Source: Natronohydrobacter sp. (GTDB taxonomy: Bacteria > Pseudomonadota > Alphaproteobacteria > Rhodobacterales > Rhodobacteraceae). From it: a DNA stretch of 10,446 bases. Below the pieces are notes generated by a model that saw only the letters and a program-made list of their open reading frames with translations, was not told the DNA's origin and searched no databases. The stretch lies in NCBI GenBank assembly GCA_007118445.1, contig SKRP01000025.1:1-10446 (forward strand), in the 5' to 3' direction. A program made the position numbers and the translations under genes. This document shows positions 1 through 6,546 of the stretch, one piece after another (within the stretch, counting starts at the first letter, position 1; every line of letters starts with the position of its first letter).

Positions 1-848
1 AACAGCTCATAGACGAAATGCTCGGGCTTCTTGCCCCCCAATATCTCGCAAATCCGGTCATAGATCGGGGTATTGGTCGAATGGTCCTTGCCATACATCT
101 CGAAATCAACGTCCAGCGCGGCCCAGCGCGCGCCGAAATCGGGCTTCCATTGCAGTTTCACATTGCCGCCGGTCACAGGCAGCGTCCATTCGCGCCCGTC
201 CTCATCGTCAAAGGTGATCTCACCCTTTGCACCATCCACATGCTTCATCGGCACATAAAGCACGCGGCCGGTTTCCGGATGGATCGGCAGGAAGATCGAA
301 TAGGTCTGCTGGCGCTCTTCACGAAGCGATTTCAGCATGACGGCCATCAGCGCGTCATAGCGTTCCGCCGCGCGCAGCAGGATTTCGTCAAACTTGCCGG
401 ACTTGTAGAACTCGGTCGCCGAGATGAACTCGTACTGAAACCCGAAAGTATCGAGAAACCGCCGCAGCATGGCATTGTTATGGTGCCCATAGCTTTCATG
501 CGTGCCATAAGGATCCGGGACCGAAGTGAGCGGCTTTTGCAGATGTTCGCGCAGCGCCACGGGGTCGGGCACATTGTCAGGCACCTTGCGCATCCCGTCC
601 AGATCATCCGAAAAACAGACCAGCCGTGTGGGGATATCGCACAGCGTCTCAAAAGCACGCCGGATCATCGTGGTGCGCGCCACTTCGCCGAATGTGCCGA
701 TATGCGGCAGACCCGAAGGGCCATAGCCGGTCTCGAACAGCACATAGCCTTTTTCCGGCACCTTGCCCTTGGTGCGCGCCACCAGCTTGCGGGCTTCCTC
801 GAAAGGCCAGGCTTTCGAGTTCTGGGCGGCGTCACGCAAAGGGCACAT
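1..848 (-). CDS. lysK: Class I lysyl-tRNA synthetase, N-terminal 282 residues (3' end outside window)
   Basis: Charges tRNA-Lys with lysine in the cytoplasm using ATP. The visible 282 residues carry the class I synthetase fold signature: the HIGH-type ATP motif as PSGLPHIGTFGE (residues 44-55, HIGT at 49-52), followed by CFSDDLDGMRKVP (78-90) and later WAALDVDFEMYGKDH (242-256), all typical of the archaeal/alphaproteobacterial class I LysRS (LysK) and not of the class II LysS found in most bacteria. The family is usually about 520-550 residues, so roughly half is present; the KMSKS-type loop should lie beyond the left edge. The ATG at 848 is chosen because the protein begins MCPLRDAAQNSKAWPFEEA, as relatives do just before the conserved SKAWPFEEA. 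No strong Shine-Dalgarno is seen. It is divergent from the TerB-like gene. The function is near certain; the start is slightly less so. Confidence 0.95.
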   Translation of the reverse strand, partial: MCPLRDAAQNSKAWPFEEARKLVARTKGKVPEKGYVLFETGYGPSGLPHIGTFGEVARTTMIRRAFETLCDIPTRLVCFSDDLDGMRKVPDNVPDPVALREHLQKPLTSVPDPYGTHESYGHHNNAMLRRFLDTFGFQYEFISATEFYKSGKFDEILLRAAERYDALMAVMLKSLREERQQTYSIFLPIHPETGRVLYVPMKHVDGAKGEITFDDEDGREWTLPVTGGNVKLQWKPDFGARWAALDVDFEMYGKDHSTNTPIYDRICEILGGKKPEHFVYEL

Positions 849-891
849 GGGGCGAGGTCACTTCTCTGTGGGAGGTTGATATCAGCCCCGC

Positions 892-920
892 TTCCTATTG
901 CCCCTGCCCGGTGCCGTCAA
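892..920 (-). promoter_or_regulatory. Candidate sigma-70-type promoter for lysK
   Basis: On the minus strand TTGACG (plus positions 915-920, five of six matches to TTGACA) is followed after exactly 17 bases by TAGGAA (892-897), a weak -10. Transcription would start near 885, giving a leader of about 37 bases before the ATG at 848. The spacing and -35 box are good; the -10 box is poor. This is inference from sequence only. Confidence 0.35.
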
Positions 921-926
921 TAATCT
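898..926 (+). promoter_or_regulatory. Weak candidate promoter for the TerB-like gene and downstream genes
   Basis: TTGCCC (898-903) and TAATCT (921-926) are separated by 17 bases and lie about 30 bases before the ATG at 957. Both boxes are weak matches. They overlap the minus-strand lysK promoter candidate, so the two directions could compete for polymerase if both are real. A perfect 8-base palindrome, TGATATCA, sits just upstream at 877-884; it may be chance. Confidence 0.2.
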
Positions 927-956
927 CGCGCGCAAACAGGATTGAAGGACATCGAG

Positions 957-1379
957 ATGGCCCCATTGCCACACCCGCTTTCGCCGCAGGACAGCCTTGT
1001 CGCGGTGATGATCGCCGTTTCTGCCGCCGATATGGAAATCCGCACCGCCGAACTGGTCGCGATTCAGGCGCTGGTCAATCATCTGCCGATCTTTGCCGAT
1101 TATGACGCAGACCGGATCCGGACCATCGCCCAGACCGTTTTCGACCTGCTGGAAGAAGAGGACGGGCTGGATGCGCTTTTCGGCCTGATCCGCGAGAGCC
1201 TGCCCGAAAAACTGATCGAGACCGCCTATGCGCTGGCCTGCGATGTCGCCGCCGCCGATGGCAAGCTGGCGCAAAGCGAATTGCGCCTGCTGGAAGAAAT
1301 CCGCCACGAATTGCAGATTGACCGCCTGCACGCGGCAGCCATTGAACGCGGCGCACGCGCACGGCATATGCAGATCTGA
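957..1379 (+). CDS. TerB-like family small protein
   Basis: A 140-residue, mostly helical, soluble, acidic protein of the TerB/tellurite-resistance-like superfamily. Two repeated acidic helix-turn segments characterise it: AVSAADMEIRTAEL (about residues 20-33) and the clearer DVAAADGKLAQSELRLLEEI (about 96-115), the latter being the hallmark DG-x-x-x-x-x-E motif of TerB/DjlA-like proteins, thought to bind metal or act as a protein-interaction module. Its actual role is unknown; nothing here indicates tellurite resistance, since no other ter genes are present. An upstream in-frame TTG at 942 is possible, but the ATG at 957 is preferred because AAGGA (945-949) lies 7 bases before it. The gene stands 50 bases before the AI-2E permease on the same strand and may be cotranscribed with it. 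Confidence 0.8.
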   Translation: MAPLPHPLSPQDSLVAVMIAVSAADMEIRTAELVAIQALVNHLPIFADYDADRIRTIAQTVFDLLEEEDGLDALFGLIRESLPEKLIETAYALACDVAAADGKLAQSELRLLEEIRHELQIDRLHAAAIERGARARHMQI

Positions 1380-1429
1380 AACGCCGGGCCGCGCGTGGCG
1401 TCCGGTCGCACCTGAACGAAGGCAATCCC

Positions 1430-2515
1430 ATGGCCCTGTCCGCAGAGTTGCAATTGCGATACTGGACCATTGCGGCGCTGGCCCTTGCGCTGCTGCTCTG
1501 GGCGCTGGGGCCTGCGCTGCTGCCTTTCGTGACCGGCGCGGCGATTGCCTATTTCCTCAACCCGCTGGTCACGCGCCTGTCAGAACTGGGCCTGCCGCGC
1601 CCGCTGGCCGTGACGGCCCTGATGGCGCTCGCACTGGGGATCATCGCCATGGCGTTGCTGCTGGTCGTGCCTGCAGTGGTCGCGCAGGCCGTGCAGTTCA
1701 CTGAAACCGTGCCCGAATTGTTGCGCGGGCTGCAGGACACGCTCAGCACCCGCTTCCCCGAAGCGATCGCCTTCGAGGCCGCGCTTGAAACATCGCTCGC
1801 GAAACTGGGCGAGGCGATCCGCGACCGCGGCGCAGTGCTGGCCGAAGGGGTCTGGCGCTCGGTCACAGGGCTGCTGGGCGTGATCGTCTTCCTGATCATC
1901 ACCCCGGTCGTGGCCTTCTATCTGATGCTCGACTGGCCGCGCGTGGTTGCAGGCGTGGATGATCTGCTGCCGCGCCAGCACGCGCCCACCATCCGCGCGC
2001 TGGCCAGCGATATCGACCGCACCATTGCCGGGTTCGTGCGCGGGCAGGTCACGGTCTGCCTGATCCTTGCGGCCTATTACGCCACCGCGCTGGGGCTGGT
2101 CGGGCTGCAATTCGGGCTGGCCATCGGGGTCGTCGCCGGGCTGATCTCGTTCATCCCCTATATCGGCGCGATTGTCGGCGGCGTGCTGGCCATCGGTGTC
2201 GCGCTCTGGCAGTTCTGGGGGATGCCTGCCAGCATCGGGGCGGTGGTCGCAATCTTTGCCATCGGGCAATTGCTCGAAGGCAATTTCCTGGTGCCGCGCA
2301 TCGTCGGCAATTCGGTCCGGTTGCATCCGGTCTGGCTGCTTTTCGCGATCTCTGTTTTCGGGATGCTCTTCGGCTTTACCGGGATGCTGATCGCAGTGCC
2401 GGTCGCGGCCTCGGTCGGCGTATTGGTGCGCTTCGGGATTGCGCAATATCAGGGCAGCGCACTTTACGGAGGTCCGCGTGATACGCCCCCGCCGGATCAG
2501 GACCCGCAGCCATGA
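1430..2515 (+). CDS. AI-2E family transporter (PerM-like permease)
   Basis: A 361-residue inner-membrane protein of the AI-2E/PerM/YdiK/TqsA family, whose members have been linked to export of autoinducer-2 or to Na+/H+ antiport; the substrate here cannot be told. About eight hydrophobic segments are visible: a pair near residues 12-45, one at 58-84, one at 147-168, then a cluster of segments from about 206 to 335. Family signatures include the N-terminal FVTGAAIAYFLNPLV (33-47), LISFIPYIGAIVGGVLA (238-254), NFLVPRIVGNSVRLHP (285-300) and the terminal GFTGMLIAVPVAA (315-327). The soluble loop at 90-145 is also usual. The tail after residue 345 is short, proline-rich and hydrophilic. AAGG (1419-1422) precedes the ATG by 7 bases. 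The stop overlaps the hdaA start as ATGA, so the two are very likely translated together; the same permease-hdaA order is known to me from other alphaproteobacteria. Confidence 0.9.
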   Translation: MALSAELQLRYWTIAALALALLLWALGPALLPFVTGAAIAYFLNPLVTRLSELGLPRPLAVTALMALALGIIAMALLLVVPAVVAQAVQFTETVPELLRGLQDTLSTRFPEAIAFEAALETSLAKLGEAIRDRGAVLAEGVWRSVTGLLGVIVFLIITPVVAFYLMLDWPRVVAGVDDLLPRQHAPTIRALASDIDRTIAGFVRGQVTVCLILAAYYATALGLVGLQFGLAIGVVAGLISFIPYIGAIVGGVLAIGVALWQFWGMPASIGAVVAIFAIGQLLEGNFLVPRIVGNSVRLHPVWLLFAISVFGMLFGFTGMLIAVPVAASVGVLVRFGIAQYQGSALYGGPRDTPPPDQDPQP

Positions 2516-3207
2516 CACGCCAGATGCCCATGCCGATATCGCTGCCCGCCGATCACGCACGCGAGAGCTTCATCGCGGCCCCCTGCAATGCGCAGGCTCT
2601 GGCAACGCTCGGCGCAGATCACTGGAGCGGCGCGCATTGGCCTGCAGGCAAGCTGGTCCTGACGGGGCCAGAGGGCAGCGGCAAGACCCATCTGCTGCAT
2701 ATCTGGGCAAATGCGACCGGCGCGCGCCTGCTGGAAGCGCGGGACCTGACCGGGGCTGATCTCGAGGCGCTGGTCAAATCCGGGGCGGTCGCACTGGATG
2801 ACGCCGATGCATTGGCTACAGACCCGGCACTCGAAACTGCCGCATTCCATCTGCATAACCTGCTGGCCGAACGCGGCGGTCGCCTGCTGCTGGCCGCCCG
2901 CGCGCCGGTGCGCGACTGGGGGCTGCGCCTGCCTGATCTGCTGTCGCGCCTGCAGGCCGCGCAGCATGTGGTGCTCAAGGCACCTGATGACGCGCTGCTG
3001 GCCGGAGTTCTGGAAAAGCTCTTTGCGGACCGACAGGTCAGGATCCCGGACCAGCTGATCCCGTTCCTGCTCCCGCGAATGGAGCGCTCGCTTGCTGTCG
3101 CGCAATCTCTGGTTGCGCAGCTTGATGCGGAATCGCTGGCGCGCAAATGCGCGATATCGCGTCGCCTTGCTGCCGATATCCTGCAAGTGTCGCAGGACAA
3201 GGACTAG
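2512..3207 (+). CDS. hdaA: HdaA, DnaA-related regulator of replication initiation
   Basis: A 231-residue AAA+ protein related to DnaA but lacking the DnaA N-terminal domain and C-terminal DNA-binding domain IV. With the DNA-loaded beta clamp, this family stimulates ATP hydrolysis by DnaA (regulatory inactivation), preventing re-initiation. Visible: a possible clamp-binding stretch QMPMPI at residues 4-9; Walker A GPEGSGKTH (52-60); Walker B-like AVALDDAD (92-99); sensor I region LLLAAR (125-130); the arginine-finger segment LPDLLSRL (140-147, finger candidate R146); and a sensor II-like segment RMERSLAVAQSLVAQLD (189-205). Length fits Hda/HdaA (about 220-250). The ATG at 2512 overlaps the permease stop; AGGA (2499-2502) is 9 bases upstream. 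A DnaA-like helicase loader is the alternative, but the size and context favour HdaA. Confidence 0.88.
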   Translation: MTRQMPMPISLPADHARESFIAAPCNAQALATLGADHWSGAHWPAGKLVLTGPEGSGKTHLLHIWANATGARLLEARDLTGADLEALVKSGAVALDDADALATDPALETAAFHLHNLLAERGGRLLLAARAPVRDWGLRLPDLLSRLQAAQHVVLKAPDDALLAGVLEKLFADRQVRIPDQLIPFLLPRMERSLAVAQSLVAQLDAESLARKCAISRRLAADILQVSQDKD

Positions 3208-3244
3208 GTCTCAGACCGGGCTTCGCGCTTGTATCTTGTGGCGC

Positions 3245-3267
3245 GAATGCATAGGCTGAAAGCATTC
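3245..3267. repeat. Short inverted repeat between hdaA and the META-domain gene
   Basis: GAATGC (3245-3250) and GCATTC (3262-3267) are perfect 6-base inverted arms around an 11-base loop, followed by ATATTTT (3268-3274). It could be a weak terminator for the hdaA transcript or an operator/leader hairpin for the next gene, whose Shine-Dalgarno begins at 3282. The stem is short for a terminator and the loop long, so the role is uncertain. Confidence 0.3.
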
Positions 3268-3295
3268 ATATTTTCGACGCCGGAGGGTCACGACC

Positions 3296-4234
3296 ATGCG
3301 TCTTGCCGCAGGCATTCTTGCCGCATTGCCATTTCTGACGCTGCCAGCAGCCGCAACCGAGACGCGCGATATTTCCGGGCAGATCATGGTGTTGGAGCGA
3401 ATGGCCCTGCCCGATGACGCCACGATCATTGTCGATGTCAGCTCAAGCCGCGACGAAGCACTCGCCCAGACCCGCAGCGTGACCGAGGGCCGTCAAAGCC
3501 CGTTTGATTTCAGCATCATGGCCCCTGTGGACGCGGCGCTTGTGCTGCGCGTGGGGCTCAGGACTGATGACGACATGATATGGCTGAGCGAACCCAAAGC
3601 CGTTGATGCTGGTCAGGACGCGGTTGATCTGGGCACGATCCGCGCGATCAGGGCCCCGCAGATGGGATTTGCCGCGCTTCTGACCTGCGGCAATACGCTG
3701 GTAGAGATCGGCCAGCTGCCAGACGCGGTACGGGTGCGGCTGAATGAGCAGGTGCTCTCGATGCAGGCCCAGCCTGCGGCCTCGGGGGTGCGCTATGTCG
3801 ATCCCGGCAACGCCGCGACCTCGATCCACATGCAGGGCGACAGCGCGCTGCTGACTATCGACGGGGCCGAACTGTCCGAATGCCGGATCGCACGGCCAGA
3901 GGCCGATTTCACAGAACATCTCTGGACCATCAGCGCGATTGGCGAGACCCCGACCCTGTTCCCGTCGCGCACCGAACTGGTCTTTTTCCCCGATGGGCGG
4001 GTCAGCGCGGCGGTGGGCTGCAACCGACTGATCGGCGGCTATCGTCGGCATGGCGGCATCCTGTCCTTCGGCCGGATCGCCAGCACGATGATGGCCTGCC
4101 CGGAGGGTCTGGCCGAACAGGAACGGCAATTCGCCCGCATCCTGCCGCAGATCGATGGCTATGCGCTCAATGCCGAGACCGGGCGGCTCACCCTGACCGC
4201 GCGGGGCACAGCGGTCCTGCAGGCGCGGAAATGA
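3296..4234 (+). CDS. Exported YbaY-MliC-META three-domain envelope protein
   Basis: A 312-residue exported protein. Residues 1-20 form a signal peptide (short basic start, hydrophobic core, AAA before the likely cut) with no lipobox cysteine, so the product is predicted to be free in the periplasm. Three domains follow: a YbaY/YscW-like beta domain (about 25-105, starting ISGQIMVLERMALPDDATI); an MliC-like (C-type lysozyme inhibitor) segment (about 124-197) with ASGVRY at 162-167, QGDSALLTIDG at 180-190 and its two cysteines at 131 and 196; and a META/HslJ domain (about 206-312) with GCNRLIGGY (241-249) and SFGRIASTMMACPEG (257-271). Cys242 and Cys268 could form a second disulfide. The substrate or partner is unknown; lysozyme inhibition and envelope stress tolerance are inference from the domains. 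GGAGGG (3282-3287) lies 8 bases before the ATG. It sits 88 bases after hdaA and 66 before ppk. Confidence 0.85.
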   Translation: MRLAAGILAALPFLTLPAAATETRDISGQIMVLERMALPDDATIIVDVSSSRDEALAQTRSVTEGRQSPFDFSIMAPVDAALVLRVGLRTDDDMIWLSEPKAVDAGQDAVDLGTIRAIRAPQMGFAALLTCGNTLVEIGQLPDAVRVRLNEQVLSMQAQPAASGVRYVDPGNAATSIHMQGDSALLTIDGAELSECRIARPEADFTEHLWTISAIGETPTLFPSRTELVFFPDGRVSAAVGCNRLIGGYRRHGGILSFGRIASTMMACPEGLAEQERQFARILPQIDGYALNAETGRLTLTARGTAVLQARK

Positions 4235-4300
4235 GCCGCCACGCCTGCCGCTCCGGCCATCCCTCACGGAACTGAAACACTTGCCTGCCAAGGTCCCGTC

Positions 4301-6532
4301 ATGAACCTGACCCGCCCGACCGCGCCCGATTGCAATGCAGAACACGCCGCCGCTGACAGCGCGGAGGCCGCAGATTTCCTGCGCAGCCCGTTTCCGCCCC
4401 CGGTCACGCTCGACGGGTTCGACCCGGACGGGCCGGAACGGTTCTTCAACCGCGAGATGTCTTGGCTGGCCTTCAACTGGCGGGTGCTCGAAGAAGCGAT
4501 GAACCCGCGCGTGCCGCTGCTCGAGCGGGTGCGCTTCCTGTCGATTTCCTCGACCAATCTGGACGAATTCTTCACAGTGCGCGTGGCCGGTCTGCGCGAA
4601 TTGGCGCGGGCAGGCAATACCACGCCTTCGGATGACGGGCGCAGCCCTGCCGAACAGCTGGCGCTGATCCATGACGATGCCCGCCGTCTGATGGATTATC
4701 AGCAGGATGTCTGGCGCACCCTGCGCCCGGAACTGGAACGCGCCGGAATCATGATCCTGTCCCATACCGACCTGACAGCGATCGACCGCGCCGCGATGAA
4801 CGATTTTTTCCTGCATCACGTCTTTCCGGTGCTCTCGCCGCTGGCCATCGACCCGGCCCATCCCTTTCCCTTCATCCCCAATGCCGGGTTCTGTCTGGCG
4901 CTGGAATTGCAGGACAAGCGCGGGCGCAAACTGGATGCGCTTGTGCCGATCCCCAGCCAGATCGACCGGTTCGTGCGCGTCGGCACCAATCCGATCCGCC
5001 TGCTGCCGCTCGAAGAGCTGATCCTGGCCGAACTCGACAGCCTGTTTCCGGGCTACACCTATCTTGGTTCCTGCACCTTTTCCGTGCTGCGCGACAGCGA
5101 TCTGGAAGTCGAGGAGGAAGCCGAGGATCTGGTGCGCGAATTCGAAGTGGCCCTGAAACGCCGTCGCCGTGGCGAAGTCGTGCGCATGAAGATTTCCGCC
5201 CGCGCGCCCCGCGATCTGCGCGAGGTGGTGATGGAGGAACTGGAGGTTTCGGATGCCGATGTGATCGAGGTCGAGGGCATCATGGGCATAGCCTCGCTCA
5301 AAGAACTGGTGCTCGATGAACGCGCGGATCTGCTCTGGCCCAGCTTCACCCCGCGCGTGCCCGAACGGGTGCAGGATCACCATGGCGACATGTTCGCCGC
5401 GATCCGCAACAAGGACATGCTGCTGCACCACCCTTACGAGACATTCGACATGGTGGTGCGTTTTCTCGAACAGGCCGCCCGCGACCCCGATGTGCTGGCG
5501 ATCCGCCAGACGCTTTATCGCACTTCGCGCGACAGCCCGATTGTCGCCGCGCTCTGCGAGGCCGCCGAGGCCGGCAAATCCGTCACGGCGCTGGTCGAGC
5601 TGAAAGCGCGTTTCGACGAGGCCGCCAATATCCGCCAGTCGCGCCGTCTGGAACGCGCAGGCGCGCATGTGGTTTACGGCTTTGTCAATTACAAGACCCA
5701 TGCCAAGATCAGCACTGTGGTCCGGCGCGAAGGCGACCGGCTGGTCACATACACCCATTGGGGCACCGGCAATTACCATCCCATCACTGCGCGCATCTAT
5801 ACCGACCTGTCGCTTTTCACCTGCGACCCGGCGCTGGGGCGCGATGCGACGCGGGTGTTCAACTATCTGTCGGGCTATGCCGAACCCGCGCGGCTGGAAA
5901 ACCTCGCCATCTCGCCGCTGAGCCTGAAATCCAGCCTGATCGCGATGATCAATGCCGAGGCCGAAGCCGCCCGCGCGGGCCGCCCGGCGGAAATCTGGGC
6001 CAAGATGAATTCGATCATCGATGCGGATGTGATCGATGCGCTTTATGACGCATCTCAGGCCGGGGTGAAGATCAGCCTTGTGATCCGGGGCATCTGCGGC
6101 ATCCGTCCCGGCATCAGGGGCCTGTCGGAGAATATCCGCATCAAATCCATCGTGGGCCGGTTTCTGGAACATTCGCGCATTGTCTGTTTCGGCAATGGTG
6201 CCGCGCTGCCCTCGGAACAGGCGCGGGTGTTCATCTCTTCTGCCGACTGGATGGGGCGTAATCTGGTGCGGCGCGTGGAAACGCTGGTCGAGATCCTGAA
6301 CCCCACGGTCAAGGCGCAGATCGTCAGCCAGATCATGGCCGCCAATCTGGCCGATGAGGCGCAGAGCTGGATCATCCGTCCCGAAGGCCCTGCGCAGCGC
6401 CGCCTGCCCCTGGATGGGGATGCGCGCAAGCTGTTCAACTGCCACCGCTTCTTTGTCGAGAACCCATCGCTGTCGGGGCGCGGGTCAGCCGGTCAGGATG
6501 ATGTGCCGGAACTCACCCATACGCATGACTGA
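4301..6532 (+). CDS. ppk: Polyphosphate kinase 1
   Basis: Reversibly transfers the gamma phosphate of ATP to a growing polyphosphate chain; polyphosphate serves as phosphate store and stress signal. The 743 residues show the full PPK1 order: N domain starting RFFNREMSWLAFNWRVLEEA (47-66), the head domain with SSTNLDEFFTVRVAGL (83-98), then two PLD-like catalytic domains. The autophosphorylated histidine is His467 in NYKTHAKI (463-470), preceded by VELKARFDEAANI (432-444); the second catalytic histidine is His624 in GRFLEHSRIVCFGNG (619-633). Other signatures are THWGTGNYHP (485-494) and ISSADWMGRN (645-654). Length is within the family range (about 690-750); an N-terminal extension of about 45 residues precedes the conserved core. 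AAGG (4290-4293) lies 7 bases before the ATG. No ppx gene follows, unlike in many bacteria; cls faces it tail to tail. Confidence 0.97.
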   Translation: MNLTRPTAPDCNAEHAAADSAEAADFLRSPFPPPVTLDGFDPDGPERFFNREMSWLAFNWRVLEEAMNPRVPLLERVRFLSISSTNLDEFFTVRVAGLRELARAGNTTPSDDGRSPAEQLALIHDDARRLMDYQQDVWRTLRPELERAGIMILSHTDLTAIDRAAMNDFFLHHVFPVLSPLAIDPAHPFPFIPNAGFCLALELQDKRGRKLDALVPIPSQIDRFVRVGTNPIRLLPLEELILAELDSLFPGYTYLGSCTFSVLRDSDLEVEEEAEDLVREFEVALKRRRRGEVVRMKISARAPRDLREVVMEELEVSDADVIEVEGIMGIASLKELVLDERADLLWPSFTPRVPERVQDHHGDMFAAIRNKDMLLHHPYETFDMVVRFLEQAARDPDVLAIRQTLYRTSRDSPIVAALCEAAEAGKSVTALVELKARFDEAANIRQSRRLERAGAHVVYGFVNYKTHAKISTVVRREGDRLVTYTHWGTGNYHPITARIYTDLSLFTCDPALGRDATRVFNYLSGYAEPARLENLAISPLSLKSSLIAMINAEAEAARAGRPAEIWAKMNSIIDADVIDALYDASQAGVKISLVIRGICGIRPGIRGLSENIRIKSIVGRFLEHSRIVCFGNGAALPSEQARVFISSADWMGRNLVRRVETLVEILNPTVKAQIVSQIMAANLADEAQSWIIRPEGPAQRRLPLDGDARKLFNCHRFFVENPSLSGRGSAGQDDVPELTHTHD

Positions 6533-6546
6533 CCCCGGTCCGGTCA
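6530..6546. terminator. Inverted repeat spanning the convergent ppk and cls stop codons
   Basis: TGACC (6530-6534) and GGTCA (6542-6546) are perfect inverted arms around a 7-base GC-rich centre. The left arm contains the ppk TGA and the right arm contains the cls stop (TCA on plus). The position fits a bidirectional terminator, but the 5-base stem is short and there is no U-run, so this may simply reflect two facing TGA stops in GC-rich sequence. Confidence 0.25.

Noticed and set aside
18..923. A 301-codon plus-strand reading frame antisense to lysK
   Set aside because: The minus strand here encodes an unmistakable class I LysRS; the plus frame shows no domain and is a composition artefact.
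942..956. TTG at 942 as the start of the TerB-like protein
   Set aside because: The Shine-Dalgarno AAGGA (945-949) lies inside this extension and is correctly spaced for the ATG at 957, so the TTG start would place the ribosome site within the coding region.
957..1379. Tellurite-resistance operon
   Set aside because: Only one TerB-like protein is present; no terC, terD, terE, terZ or terA relatives are in the window.
1580..2560. A 326-codon minus-strand frame antisense to the AI-2E permease
   Set aside because: Its translation is low-complexity, rich in Asp, Gln, Arg and His, as expected from the complement of a hydrophobic membrane protein gene. The permease on the plus strand has clear family motifs.
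3211..3295. Promoter for the META-domain gene
   Set aside because: TATCTT (3232-3237) resembles a -10 box, but no acceptable -35 box lies 15-19 bases upstream, so no promoter was annotated.
3443..6445. A 1000-codon open reading frame on the minus strand, antisense to the META-domain gene and ppk
   Set aside because: It is exactly codon-aligned with the sense genes (both sense genes share one frame), so it stays open only because they avoid the codons TTA, CTA and TCA, which are rare in GC-rich genomes. It ends precisely at a TCA serine codon (3443-3445) of the META gene. The translation is Arg/Gln/His/Asp-rich and has no recognisable domain.
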